DNA of 64,000 nucleotides from Moniliophthora roreri. Its lineage: Eukaryota > Basidiomycota > Agaricomycetes > Agaricales > Marasmiaceae. The DNA is taken from contig LATX02000195.1 of the NCBI GenBank assembly GCA_001466705.2, positions 62,001 to 126,000 of the forward strand, read 5' to 3'. Position 1 is the stretch's first letter. Each line of letters opens with the position of its first letter. Both the position numbers and the translations under genes were made by a program. Shown here one piece after another: positions 1 through 12,624 of the stretch. The notes beneath the pieces are model-generated. The model was not told where the DNA came from, did no database searches, and saw only the letters and a program-made list of their open reading frames with translations.

Positions 1-1234
1 AGCGATGCATACAGGTAAAGGGAGTCCGAGGCAAGAAAAAAAAGCATATGTTGAGCGAATAATCTCAGGATTTCAGGCGGCAGTTGTTGAGATTGGTGTC
101 GTCCTGTGGATATGGTAGACATTGCGGACCGAGCCACGTGGCTCCGAGCGATGAAGTGGACGCGAACTCGCGGACCTGAATCTGAACCTGTTGTGCATTG
201 GCCCCTCACTTGAAGAACGAAAAAATGGGAGAAGGGTCTTGGTGCGTTTCAACTTTTCTTTATCATGGCCGGCCTAATGTTCTTGAATGACCCAGCGCTC
301 GAAACCTCGTCAAGCTTCGCATCTGGCCGGTCTACAGAGGAAAAATTGTCGATGGATCCTGGAACTTCGATTTACATGCATCTCAACGGCCCGTGAACCA
401 AGTGGAGGAGCTCCGGCAGGACTGTTCATGTGGGTTCTGCAACTCCACACCAGTGGAAAAATACGATCACTCTCCGAAGGTCTGAACACTCTTGAGGATT
501 TTGTTCGTGGTAAACACCTTCAGGCAGTAAGACTTCCTATTTCCAAGGTTCTAGATGCTGAAAATATCTTACCATAGGGTTCATGAATCACTGAGAATAA
601 ATGAATAAATGATCTGAACAACCTCAAACCAAACCCAAGGTCTACAACGAGAGACCAGACATGCATCTCCAAACTGCTCCCTTGGCCTCATCAGTCATGT
701 TCACGGCCATATTTGCTTCACCTCTTCCTCAGCCTGCCGCTGGCCAGGATTATGGTGGTCCCCATCTTGGGAGCGCTGGAGGCCAGAGAGGAAGTGGAGG
801 CTCCTCTTGGTTTTCTCCGGCGCTGCCGTCAATTACGTCCGCTTCGGGACCATTCAAATTGTCGCCTTCATAAGTAACAACCACTGTAGCAGTTACAGTA
901 CTGGCTGGATATCAGCAAGCGAGTATTCCTACTCGACCGATATCCAAGCTGCTTTCGACGGAGTTGAGGAACGGGTTGGCAGTTAGTGGCACAAGCTATA
1001 GTGAATGAAGTGAATCCCTGACCTGCAGTCATTTCCAGTACCTATTCAAAAGTTGCACTAGACGCCAGATATACATCCGATAAACGGCATCCGTAGAATC
1101 AAAGATACAAATACTTTCATCGAGTAGGGCCGAAGGTTTAAGTCGAAGTGATGTGTTGCTCGACCAGAATATATACAAATGTCATTAACCGCCTGACGTT
1201 GATTTTAGTACTAGTTGCGACCTACCAGTCAATG
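1..1234. other. Left-end region without a supported gene
   Basis: I see no convincing gene here. Short open frames exist at 287-577 and 661-873 on the plus strand. A Cys-containing stretch near 400-480 looks mildly coding in another frame, but no splice model or family supports it. The segment is at least the 3' flank of the F-box gene that ends at 1235. Confidence 0.4.
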
Positions 1235-2710
1235 TCACCATCTGAAGATGAGCACGCAAATTGGTGTTACATCATTCAAGAAAGCACTCACCCTCTTCCA
1301 AACTGAGAGTCCAAGCCCATTTATCGAAAAAGCTGAGCATTTTCTATTAATAGCTGAGAGCAGACGGTCGAGAAAGGCGCACCGATAACCCTCGCGTAGT
1401 TTTAGGATGCCACGCTCATTGCACCTCGGTAATCTCTTTTGAAACTCTGTCATCCTTTCCTTCATTATTTGAACTGCCTTCGAGTCCTTGTTCGGGGCAT
1501 GATACCATCCTTTTGGTTGGCCCACAACGTCTTCAGGTCCAAACAAAACGAATATATTCGCTCTGATCTCGCGAAGGCGAGAGAACACGGGTGCTTGAAG
1601 GACCACGTCCAAGCGATCCCAGTCGAGTGTGAGCTTAGGTAGGTAATGGATGTCAAGAATTTCGAGGTGGGGCCCAGGGGACATATGTTCTTTTGTGAGG
1701 TTTTCGAGGAAAGGAATCTGGAAGTTTGAGTCTTCGACCCAGAGGACGATTTTTCGAAGATTAGAATTCTTTGTGAGGTCGATGTAAGGACGGAATCGGT
1801 CATCTAGAAGAATGTGAAATGCTGTTCAATCACAGGCTTCAGAAAGACACAGTTAGGACATACCTAGGATAGTACCTTCGTTAAGCATCCCTGCTGCCTG
1901 GATTGTAAAGGAAAACTCTTCCAAAGAGCGGCCGGCACTGGATAGCAATGCACCGATGGCTGCGGCACATTCCAAAGTGAAGTCTCTAAAGTTGACATAG
2001 TGGCATTTAAAACTGCGCAGAGACGGACAAGGCACCAGAGTTTTAATGAGTTCCGCATCCTCAACATCTTTGAGGGAGATGCTCTGAAGAGTGCTCGGAA
2101 GCGTCGACGGTCCAGTTGCTGCAAAGGACTCTGCGATACGGTCTTTTCTGAATGGTCTGATAGTCTCTAGACTTAGAGACTCTAGAGCCCGAAAGGAATT
2201 GATCAGAGCCAATAGCTCTCCATACGTGTCAAATCCGGTCATCCATAATCTCAACTCTGTAACCGACTGAAACTCCTCTAGCAGTCTCTTCTTCGCCTTT
2301 TCACTCAATGTCCACCACCCGATCCAAGCAAGGTTAAGAGTTCTGGCATGTGATAGCACCGTGGAAAGCGTCCGCTGGCCATCAGACGAGCGCCAGGTCA
2401 TTAACCTATTCAGCGCCGGCGAGTTTTGCAACCGCTTGTCTTCTGGTTCGTCTACCAAGTGTAAATTCTGGGAAATAGTGAATCTCCGTATATTGCCGGA
2501 AATGGTTTCGAAAGGGTGGTCGCATAGCTGAAGGAATTTATCAACCCCATTTTGGTAGAGGTGGACGTTGTGGAAGAGACGGGATCGTGCGGAGGGTAGG
2601 AATGCGCGGCAGACGAGGGAGCAGCTTCCAAGAGTAGCCCTCTCATGGACCTTTTCGTTGGGAAGCTCGAATATGATACGTTCCAAAATTTCTGGTAAGA
2701 GCACTGACAT
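1235..2710 (-). CDS. F-box protein (paralogue of the gene at 12625-13981)
   Basis: Probable substrate-receptor subunit of an SCF ubiquitin ligase, given an F-box at the extreme N-terminus (starts MSVLLPEILERIIFEL, then SLVCRAFLPSARSRLFHNV). Two exons, 1864-2710 and 1235-1803, joined by a 60-nt GT-AG intron with reading phase kept, give 471 aa. The remainder is leucine-rich and helical without a repeat I can name. An upstream in-frame Met at 2752 exists. I chose 2710 because the paralogue begins at the equivalent Met. The intron position and the sequence after it (DRFRPYIDLTKN against DRFHRYINLTRN) match that paralogue. The C-terminal 45 residues diverge from it and could hide another intron. 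The target protein is unknown. Confidence 0.82.
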
Positions 2711-3540
2711 GGTGGGGGTCCGGGTTGGAGTGCGTGCTGCAACTTGCTGCACAGCACGGATATATCTAAGCCACGGGCGGCGTTGCAGTCACCATGTTGA
2801 TTCTGATCTGAATAGAGCGATCACCCACCAGGAATCATATTATCGTAGAGGCGCTCATTGCGGGAGTGAAGAATAGTGATCCAGGGCCTTTTGTGTAGCC
2901 CTTCATGTGTGAGATGACCATGTCATACGACGATTATCTCCGATTCCTCTGGATGTCGTCTTTGTGTCGCCTGGCCACGAGTAAGTACTAGTAAGTACTG
3001 CCTCATCAAAGCCGCGAAGACATAGCCATCTTTGATTCTATCTTTATCCAAGAGATCAGATGCCTATCATTATCTCAACATGAGAACTCACGTTCCAAGT
3101 ACATTCAGTGACAACCGTACTTCACTTGTTAGCATGCCGGGTTCGATTCTCGAAAGGATTGTGTGACATAACGGTCACGCGATCGCTCAACGGTGCGGGG
3201 CGGTCCGCTGCTTCCCCCCTCATTGACTTCAGGCCTCACGCACTGCAAGGGGACTTTCCATTCTTCTTCGCGCAGAAAAGGCCGAATTTCTCAGATGTTC
3301 ACGTTCCTCTGACAATATTGCAGGGTTGACCGACCATGAGACTTTTTCGCTTCCACTGCATGTCATCCTTATCCCGCTCCGAGTCCCAGACCTCCCATCG
3401 TCATGCTTTCATTTGTATGTAATTTCATTTTATCCCTTTACACTGATTCTCAATCAACTTCTCAGAGTCACAAGCCCGAGAATTCTCCAGAGGTTTAAAA
3501 CTGTCGTCGAATGACGATGGATTTTGGTGAACCCAGCACA
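2711..3540. promoter_or_regulatory. Shared divergent upstream region of F-box and GH31 genes
   Basis: About 0.8 kb separates the minus-strand F-box start from the plus-strand GH31 start, so both promoters must lie here. Pyrimidine-rich tracts occur near 3330-3450, just before the GH31 start, as is common in basidiomycete promoters. I could not pick a specific operator or a confident TATA box. Confidence 0.4.
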
Positions 3541-6500
3541 ATGAAGGCCCTGATGCTCTGGGGAACTGCTACGATCACAAATCTGTTCGCTGTCGCAAGC
3601 TCCGCGGCAGCTGCTCCTGCAGACTACTTTCAACCCAACTCGACCGGAGTGAAGCTTCAGAATGGGTACGAACGAGTTTACATTCAGGTGCGTAGCAACA
3701 TAACTCTGGGTAGCATCATGGGTGTCGATTGACATATACCAGCCATTTGGAAACCATGCATTTCGAGTACGAGCCTCTATCATGCGCGATCCCACGGGAA
3801 ATGAATGGTCTGCACTTCTTGACCCACCTCTCGAAGGACCGGGCGGAAATCAAGATCTAAACCACGATACAACCCTGCCATACCAGTCTAGTTTCACCAT
3901 TCGAAATGGCGATCTCGTCGCCGACATCCAAAACGGCACCATCTCTTTTCATCGAGTTGAAGCCAATGGGTCCACAACCCTCCTTACTGGCGAATACGTT
4001 GACACCAAGACCCTTCTGCCTCGTTACTACTTCCAAGACTTTCGTAGCAGTAGCTTCGAAGCATGGCTTTCCTTCAGCTCGGACGAAGATGAGCAGCTTT
4101 ATGGTGCAGGTCAACAAGCATGCTGCAAAGATCATTCCGTGAATAAGAAGGGCCAGGTGGTGGATTTGATGAATTACAACTCACATGTTACGCTACCGGT
4201 GTACATGTCGAACAAGGTTGGGAGATGTTCTTTTTTTCTGATGCATGTTCTGATCTTGACGCTGTAGGGGTACCTACAGTACTTCAATATGCCTGGTCAA
4301 GGTCGTATCGGTACGTTGGGCGTTTGCTTGATTTGCTAAGACTCTTGCTCAACGACTTGGTAGAGTTTGGGCCCCAACGGACGCGATTTGTGGTAACTGA
4401 AGCTACTGTCGTGGATTACTGGATGTGAGCTAACAGCACGTTTATGGTTCCTGTATTTAAAGCTCACGGAACATTCGTTTTACCATAGAACCACGGCTCC
4501 ACCTGGCGATTATGATGCCCTTCAGCAACAGTTCACCGCAGTAACGGGCCGCCAGCCCACACCGCCTGACTTTATGCTGGGATATCAACAATCAAAGTTG
4601 CGCTATTACAACCAGACCCAGGTCGAGGAAGTTGCCCAACGATTCCATGACGAACAAGTCAACGTTTCTCTGATTGTCGTCGGTAAGTCCACGTCATTCA
4701 CGTACTCTCGTAACCTCAAAAGGAAACCTGTTTAGACTTCTTCGCATGGAAGTTCCAGGGCGACTGGTCATTTGATGAATCAGTATGGCCTGATCCTGCG
4801 GGGATGGCAACGCGTGTCAAAGACTTGACCGGTGCTGAGATGATGGTTTCGCTTTGGCCGAGTGTCGAGGATAAGTCGGTGAATTACCTTGCTCTGCAGC
4901 AGCGAGGTCTTTTGGCCACGACCAGAGATGGGACTGGGATTCAGGATTCGTTCTCAGGAGTGTACACGCGACTTGGTTCGTCCCAGACCTTCATTAGTTA
5001 ATCCAATACCAACCCGTTTATGCTCAGTCGACTCAACCAATCCCGAGGCCCGCGAGTTCCTTTGTAAGTCTTGTCATTTCCATTCAGTTGGTTACCTAAA
5101 CAATTCTCTCTCTCCCAGGGAAACGACTTAACGACAGTTACTTCTCGAAAGGGATCCACAACTTTTGGATTGATCAAGCTGACGGTAAGATGCTTGGGCA
5201 TACAAACTTGACCTTGGTGGCTGAGCTCCGCAACAGGTGGAACTCTTGGCGAACCCTTCCTGAACAGTGAGTGTCCCGTATTCCCAAGAGAGAACTAGAC
5301 AACTAACGCAACATTCGCAGACGGCCAAAATGCGATTCGGGGTATTCCTTACACACGCACCTTCACTCAATACTTTATTGGTACCCAAGAAGCATCCGGC
5401 AAAATGTATCCTTGGTTCCACCAGCAAGCGATCGACGAAGGTTTCCAGAACCTCACATCGTCTGCACCGGGATTGCCTACCTCGTGTGAATATCTCTCCC
5501 TCACACGATCAACGTTTGTCGGTGGACAACGATTTTGTTCGTACTTGTGGAGTGGAGACACAGATTCAAGATTCGATGTATTGTTACAGCAAATCGCGGC
5601 GGGTGTGTCCGTTGCAGCTTCAGGCATTTCAGCTTGGACATTGGATATTGGTGGCTTTGCAGGTCTGAATGTAGACACGGACGAAGTGAGTCTGACTGAG
5701 AATGACATCGTCGAAAGGTTGCTTAACGATCTTTCTCCTGTGCAGGGAAGGGAACTGTTTGTGCGCTGGCTAGGAATGGGAACTTTCTTGCCTTTCGTGA
5801 GTTACACTACGCTCGAAGAGTCGGCTACCATAATGACCCAATTTACTTCAGATGCGGGTTCATGGGTGTGTCTTTGACTGTAGTACATACGTGATTAAAG
5901 TGACCTCTGACATCCCATCAGTGTCCGTTCCTGCAACCTTCCGAGAACGAGCGATTTGCCCCAAGCCAATCCATGCCCGAATGAGGTTCGCTCATCCGAT
6001 TCTCATCGCGAATGTCTGTTAATATGTTCCATGCAGCCTTGGTCTTACGGAGAAGACAACTTCGTCATCGCCAAAAAGGTTAGCGACGACCCTTTCAGAA
6101 CCTTAGATCAACTTGCTGACTACAAGGATAGTACATCGCTCTCCGATACCAACTCGTTCCATATGTCAAGAAACTCTTCCAGGACCTCCAAGCCACTGGC
6201 AAATCCATCATGCGTCCGCTTTATTATGACTTCTCGCTATCCGATCCCTTCGTGGCGAACGCAACAAGGTTTAATGAGCCTGCTGTCATTCACCAGTTTA
6301 TGTTGGGTAACTAGAAGTTCTCGTCTATATCATTTATGCCACTCATGCAGAAGACGTAGGCCAAAGATTGTTAATCGCGCCGGTAGGCGAAGCTGGTGTC
6401 ACCGCTAAGGAGGTGTATCTTCCTGTCCTCGGTGACAACATAGGGATATCTGGCGCAACGTGGAAGCACTGGTGCGTCATCTCTCTTCTGAAACTAAACT

Positions 6501-6640
6501 GCTGGCTCAATACTTTTTACAGGTGGACGGACGAGGACTTCGGTAGCGGCGGCAAGTTTGTGACTGTCAGTGCGCCTCTAGATGCCATTCCCGTCTTTTA
6601 TTTGGGATCCAAAGATGACATATTGAGTGGCTCCATTTGA
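3541..6640 (+). CDS. Secreted glycoside hydrolase family 31 (alpha-xylosidase/alpha-glucosidase-like)
   Basis: Retaining alpha-glycosidase predicted to act outside the cell on alpha-xylosides or alpha-glucosides. I built 17 exons with phase-consistent GT-AG introns, giving about 750 aa. Residues 1-20 form a signal peptide ending in an Ala-rich stretch. The GH31 barrel starts near TPPDFMLGYQQSKLRYYNQ. The substrate-site loop FFAWKFQGDWSFDESVWPDP follows. Asp of NFWIDQAD (about residue 418) fits the nucleophile and Asp of YLWSGDTDS (about 510) the acid/base. The later motif MRVHG is carried on a 14-nt micro-exon (5852-5865), followed by PWSYGED. The C-terminal beta region has the usual APLDAIPVF. 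An in-frame Met lies 30 nt upstream at 3511, but 3541 gives the cleaner signal peptide. The gene is intact and convergent with the P450. The WIDQAD form resembles the alpha-xylosidase side of the family; substrate is inference. Confidence 0.9.
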
Positions 6641-6782
6641 AAGTGTAAGATGATGAACTGTCTTGACACGATAATTCACTTTATTGAGGATCATAGACAT
6701 TGAAACCTGTACCTAGTTTGAACAAAAGACAACCATCGAATAGAATTATACTGTTACATCTTCCAAGCAACGCCCAAAACAC

Positions 6783-9126
6783 TTATTCGACTCTCCTCAC
6801 TCTCATCGGCACCTGCGTACCATCACATCCTTCGACCTTTGGCCGGGGTAATACAGCCAACTGTGTGATAACCTTCGTGTTTGGATCATCAAACGAGAAC
6901 GAATAGTTTCGGATGAGAACTGAGAGGACAGCCTGTACCCCCGCAATGGCGCGTCAGCATCTTAGTAGACGGAGGTCGCGAAATACTATACCTTGAACTC
7001 GGCCAATGCGAATGCCTTCCCGAGACACGTTCTCGGTCCATCGGAGAATGTCAAGAGATGTTTGTGTCCATGTATCTCTTGTACAGTCGGCGGTATACCT
7101 TCTCCTGCTTCTGCACCCTTCTGCCAATCAATCTTGAAATCACCAGCATGCTTAGACTCGTCCTCGGAGAACCCGATCCACCGTTCAGGCAAAAACTCTT
7201 TTGCTCGAGGTCCCCAGATTGCTTCGGCACGATTGATACATCGAATAGGCACGCTCACGTTGGACCCTTTGGGTATAGCAACGCTATTCACGATTTGACC
7301 GTCAGCGGTAGTGAGAGGCGAGGAGAGAGGGAGTATGTCGTCTTGTGTTGCCTATAAGCAAGGTTGAGGTTTAAAATTGGGCAATACCAACTAACAGGGG
7401 ACATACCATTCGGCTCGTTTCTGCCACTGGTGGATGTAGCCTCAAGGTCTCGTGAACCACAGCGTCGAGATATGGATAATCTGTACCGGTGAGTTGGTCC
7501 CATGTCGGGTCGGAACTACCTGCAAGGCCGAGGAGCTCCTTCCGAAGGCGGACTTGCTTTTCGGGATTCTTCGCTAATTCAATGAGGGCCCACTGAACAA
7601 TGGAAATTGAATAGGGTGTTCTGAGAGAAGGGAGGAATAGCGCTTACCGTAAGACTTGCTATTGAAGAATACGTCCGAGACATTTAGTTTGATAAGATTG
7701 AAGGCGGATAAACGAGTACGAACTTGAGGTTGTTTCATAGCCTGGATAAAGTAACGGATGAGCGAGCGATATACGAAATACTGGAAATGTCCACAAACCT
7801 GCTAGGAGAAGCACGTTCTGTTATTGTGAAAGGTGAAATGTTAGCGACTGAGACGATCCATGGTCAAATCAAAATCACCATCTAGATTTGTGAATGAACA
7901 TCAGTTGTACCTTCCGAGCTATTAGATAAAGGCATTCATACCTGTGCCAAAACTTCTTCCTGTGACATATGTAGTTCTCCATTCGTGCTCTCCGCTTTGA
8001 CTATTTGATGCGGAACCCCATGAACAATTCACGACGAGGAGCAAAAGAATTCGAGGCTCACTCAACAATCCAATAATACTCTTTTCCTCTGCACCAGCCT
8101 TCCTTGTTCTCTCCAGAAGCACATCAGCAATCTCCGTCATACTCTTCGTTAACTGCGCAAACAGCCGTGTCCGCTCTCTCGGGATATTAGTCAAGATCGG
8201 GAAAACTAACGAGAGCAAGAAAACTATTGTCGAGAAACCGGAGGGCGTGGCTGAACCGAGGGACTCGAATGCGGCAACTACGGGAGAGTGTTTGCCATCA
8301 AGAGCCCCAAAGTCATGAGAGAAGCCAGCGATGCCTACGCTGTCAATACTATGATGATGAAGAGACCATGAGGCTGAAGGCGGAGAAAAGATGATAAGGC
8401 GGTACGCACGAGATATGGTTCATCCAAGTTTGGACATCTATGACGAGGCCATCGGGGTGGTTCGAGAGGTCGGCATCCCAGTGAGATTTGAGCTAAAGAG
8501 ATAGCGTTATGAGGGAAGCTTTGATTAAATGTGACTATGTATCGCCGAACCTTGTATGCCGAATCATAAAAAACAGATGTAAGTCGTCGTATAGCAGCGT
8601 TGCTGAAGGCAGGCGTGAGTCCTTTTCGCTGCCTACACAAACCCAGTGTTAACATGATGCGCCAAAGTCACCAGAATACATGGACTCACCTCTTATGACT
8701 CTCTCCCTCAGCCCACAATAATCCTCGCCCGAACTGTCAAGTACATGTTTCAGTCGCTTCCCCTTTCGTGATGACAAAGAGAAAACGCACAGATGTCTCA
8801 ATCAACTTCTTACTGAGCGATGTCCTTACGTATGTCCACGTCTCCTTAGTATAGAAGTCTTTGACCGCCCTTGGGTCACATACGATGATCTTCGTTCCTC
8901 CGAGAACATTGGGTATCTTGTACACGCTCCCGTATTCTTTGGCCCATCGTTCAAAAACTTCTCCTGAATCGACCTGAGGAAAGTTGAGATATCTGCTAAC
9001 CCCAAAGATGATACTTTGACTGGGGGGACCAGTGAGCGGAGTCGCGTAGCCCTTCTTCTGGCGGCGGAAGAAGAGGTAGATGCAAACGCAGAGTAGACCA
9101 ATCAGGATTTGAGATGTGAACATCAT
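6783..9126 (-). CDS. Cytochrome P450 monooxygenase
   Basis: Haem-thiolate monooxygenase, microsomal, electrons from P450 reductase; substrate unknown. The N-terminus has a membrane anchor (SQILIGLLCVCIYLFF) followed by basic residues and a Pro-rich hinge (PLTGPPSQS). Further motifs in order: FGRGLLWAEGESHKRQRKGL (C-helix WxxxR region), I-helix AGYETTS, K-helix ETLR, and the haem loop FSDGPRTCLGKAF with Cys as axial ligand. The first exon ends near 8785. I could join about ten exons in frame through to the stop at 6783, where the final exon carries the usual C-terminal beta strands. Size is near 530-550 aa, normal for the family. It resembles agaricomycete families related to CYP4-type enzymes, but I cannot assign a CYP number. 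It neighbours GH31 (tail to tail) and an UNC93-like transporter on the same strand. Confidence 0.92.
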
Positions 9127-9641
9127 TGTGGGTAGCTGATGTCAATGTCAACGTCTTTATAGACGATGAGAACTCGGACATCTCCAGGCCGATGAATGTT
9201 GAGATCAATGCATCGCATCGGGCTGCGGTGAGTACGACGGCTAAATATCAGTCATAAAGTGAGTGTCAGAATCGAATTCCTTTAGTCTTCCGAGTGTGGG
9301 ACCCACCCTGATGATATAGAAATATCATAATGGTAGATTCGGCATAGAACATGGGATGTGTATTCGAAAGACCATTCCGAGGTTTGATTGGGAGAGCAAC
9401 GGATGGTGACGCGTCGTGGTGGCCCGTCGGAAAACCCGACGTGATGTTTGGTGGAAGCCAAGATAGGTGTCTCAAGAAGCCGTGCCTCTCCGCGGTGACG
9501 AGATCCGTTGTCACCTTTACCTCCGGATGACTTAAGGGCAGGCTCAGGACGCATACACGATTGAACAGGAGGTCGGCGCGTGTCTACTGCGTACAAAGAG
9601 AAAATCGACATGTCATGCCATATCTCTACTCGTAATTGTCC
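9127..9641. other. P450 promoter / transporter 3' flank
   Basis: The gap lies between the P450 start (9126) and the transporter stop (9642), both on the minus strand, so it must hold the P450 promoter and the end of the transporter transcript. Open frames here (9266-9611 minus) show no family features or splice support. I see nothing else. Confidence 0.4.
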
Positions 9642-11593
9642 TCATTGAATCCTTCCTTCCCTAGTGACGACCCTCGCTAATGCCTCCGGTTCCGGCCCAT
9701 CACGTTGATCCCTAATCACATCCGTCTGACTCGACTTCTCCTTGTCACCCAGCAACTCCTCATCTTCAGGCGGGTTCGAATCACGAACCACTAACCAGGT
9801 GGGATAGACGGAAATAACAAGCAGTGCAATGTTGATCCCAACAGGAACCCATGTATCCACTTTCCTCGTCGCATTCAAGCCATACGCAACGGCCTGGGCA
9901 AATGATTCAATTCCACGAAGAATACCAGTGTATCTTGTTAGTTCCGAGATGTCGTCCGTCACTATTGTAAACAGTATGAGTGTTCTGTCCGAAGAAGAGT
10001 GAAAGGAATAGCAAAAAGAAACACACATGTCCCCATAATGTAGTATAACCAACTCTGCAAGATCTGCTTCGAAAAACTCCAAAACACATCGACGAAGAAG
10101 CCTCGCACGAAAGGTGCGGCATGAGACCAGTCAAGGACTGGGTTATTCTTGCGGTAATCAGCGATGATAACGACGGCGTAGACCCATGCGAGGATATGGG
10201 TGATGACAACTAGCCAGAATCCCCAGACAAGACGGCTCTTGCGGGATAAACCCTTGTAGTCAAGCAAGTGGGAGACGAGCTGGGACCCAAGCACTGGATG
10301 AAAGTGAAGATAAGCTACCCGTTGATGATGATATATAAATCAAAGATACGCACAGACGGGGAAGTTTCCTAGGAATCCATTTAAGGCCCGAGCACGAACG
10401 GAAAAGTACAAGGATGCGAATGTTGAAGAGTACGAGTTGAAGTAGGCAGCAGAGAAGATGGGTAGCAGAAGAAGGATCTGGGAAACTTAGATCAGTCCAA
10501 CATTCAGGAGATTGTACCGTCCATACCTCACGTCTTTGCAAGCATCTCCACAGATCAATAAAGGTCTGTTTGAGGGTGACTTTTGCTTGAGGTTGGACTT
10601 TGGTTCCGTCCTCTCTCTGCACCTTTTCGGGCGGTGACAGCGCGAGAGCGACAGGCACCGAGAGACATTGCAATGCGATAAAGATGAGGTAGGTGTCTGC
10701 ACAGATATGACTTGTTATGGCGGTGTTGAGCATTAATATCCCAGGCACTCACTAGTACTGACGTGCCCTCTTTGTCCATCTTTGTTGTTCAGAGCTAGAA
10801 CACCGCCGACAATGGGACCCAGAGTACGCCACCACACCCAGATACTGTATTCCTGTCAAGAATAGCAAGACCGAAGTTTAACACACCACTCACTTGAGGT
10901 ACTTCCCTCTTTTTGAAGGCTCTGGATACCCGACAGCAACTGCAGCTTCTGAAGCCCAGAACAGACCTGCAGATATACCATCGATGGCCTGAAGGTAAAC
11001 CGTTGGAGGGCAGCTGATCAAAGAGTTCGAAAACTGCACTCACTGCACCGACTAGAACGAACCACACATTCCCATATTTGACGTTGGTATATAAACCGGC
11101 GGAGTAGATCGGGTACCCGACAGCTCCAAGTACAAGTGTCCATGCCAGACCGACGTAGTTGGCGACAGTCGCCCCCAGAAGGCAGAAGACTCCCATGAGA
11201 CCAAATACAAGTGCATTAGCAGCATTGACCACTGAAAACCGCGTATTGAGGGACTGAAAAGGAACGAAATTATGGAGACACGCACGATATGGCTCTCGTG
11301 CACCACCAGCACCTAACGCGTTCATTGCGTTCCACACTATGAAACCTTCAGAGCCTGTTTGATTTTATTGAGCAGGGGAAAAGTTACGAACAGCCAGGTG
11401 CGGTGAATCCGACAATCCCGATAACATGTGCATTGAACCTAAGTCCAAAGTCAGTCGTGGTGCATAGGAAAAAATATTTGAAAGATACGCACATCGTCGT
11501 CCTATACCACTTTCTCTTCTCCTGCACATTTCTGAGACTCTGAAGTTCTTCAGAGGTCATTGTACCATCCTTCAATGAACCAGGAGACGGCAT
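9642..11593 (-). CDS. UNC93-like major facilitator superfamily membrane protein
   Basis: Multi-pass membrane protein of the fungal UNC93-like/MFS group. Transport substrate in fungi is unknown. Nine or more exons join in frame from MPSPGSLKDGTMTSEE to the hydrophilic acidic tail (PPEDEELLGDKEKSSQ). Diagnostic pieces are the first TM region with GFTAPGLWNAMNALGAGG, then VVNAANALVFGLMGVFCLLG, a TM pair around GLAWTLVLGAVGYPIYSAGL, AIDGISAGLFWASEAAV, and GKYLNIWVWWRTLGPIVGG. Later TMs include HILAWVYAVVIIADYRKNN. Two splice sites (near 11380 and 10830) were chosen among alternatives because they restore this family pattern. It sits upstream of the P450 on the same strand; a shared role with P450 and GH31 is only suggested by position. 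Confidence 0.85.
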
Positions 11594-12624
11594 TTTGGAG
11601 AAGCACGTTGAAATCTAGCGTTGTTTGTCTGCAGAGATTTCGTCCAACTAGTAGACCCTGGTGAAGAGAGAGAAAGGTCACAGAGCGAAGAAAGTCAGAT
11701 CGTTCGAGGTTTGTCGCCATCGATATGTTTGATGTCGCAAGAGGTCGCCATCCTCCAATAATTTTCTGAAAAGAACAGTATCACCTGGTATCACTATCTG
11801 CCGTCAGATTTCATGCCAAGACCGAGTGGATTGGGGCACGCGTGGTCACGTACGGGATTTTTCAGCATTTTTTGGGTCCTAAACGAGTAACACGCTCTCT
11901 GAACGTGTGTGTCCCCGAAGAGCATGGGGAATGAGTATCTGAAGCATGGTGGGCTCGTTGTGGTTGAAGGTGAAGAAGTGCCTGATAACTGTGAGGTTCT
12001 GAGCAGGGGCCTTCACCGTATGTATAGTATGCATGCCTCGCGACGCGTCTTAGTGCAATAGTCAGCGAAAATGTCCTCTACCCTTATTTTCCATGATGCC
12101 TAAAATGAACGGTCAACACCAGAGACAGTTGAACATCACCAAACCTAGAAAAAGAATGAACGATTTACGAGTGGCCGCCTTCAAATTCACGTCTCAAGAA
12201 CACACGACTCAGTTCACCTAGCGGCCGAAAAAGCGCGTCGACCGTTACACCACGGGATACTAGATAATCAGATGTAGCATGCGTTTTCTCTCAGACTATC
12301 TCTGTACACATGTCTGGTATGAGAAATCGTAAAATAGTCGAGGAAAAGCCACGACGTAGCAGCGAAGGAAACGACGTAGCAGCGAAGGAAACGACGTAGC
12401 AGCGAAGGAACCTACGTGTCATCCAAATATGGAAATTTTTTCGAGAGGGTACCCACGGCCCCCAAGTTCCGGTGAAGGCCCCCTAGTTCTGAGTCTCGAT
12501 CACCACGATGCAGTACGCAGTGCTAATCAATGTCCTGTCAACACTCAATGACCCTCAAAGGTTGAACGTCGGAGATGGATTCACAGCGCGTGTGAAACCG
12601 TAACTCTCTTGAACCCAAACTATC
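11594..12624. other. Intergenic region with tandem repeat
   Basis: Divergent upstream region of the transporter (minus) and the second F-box gene (plus). No coding segment was found. It contains three tandem 20-bp copies at 12351-12410, listed separately. Confidence 0.5.
12351..12410. repeat. Tandem repeat, 3 x 20 bp
   Basis: The unit acgacgtagcagcgaaggaa is repeated three times without a mismatch, and a diverged edge follows (cctacgtgtc). It lies about 215 bp upstream of the F-box start at 12625. Each unit includes a TACGTCG-like core when read on the minus strand. It may be a promoter minisatellite or only replication slippage. Confidence 0.95.

Noticed and set aside
287..873. Two open frames as genes
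   Set aside because: Composition and lack of introns or motifs do not support them. Kept only as a note on the left end.
3135..3165. T-arm-like sequence (gggttcgattctcga) suggesting a tRNA
   Set aside because: No matching acceptor stem, D-arm or anticodon arm could be folded around it on either strand.
10260..10779. 162-, 71- and 74-codon frames as separate genes
   Set aside because: They are alternative frames across exons and introns of the UNC93-like transporter, which explains the region fully.
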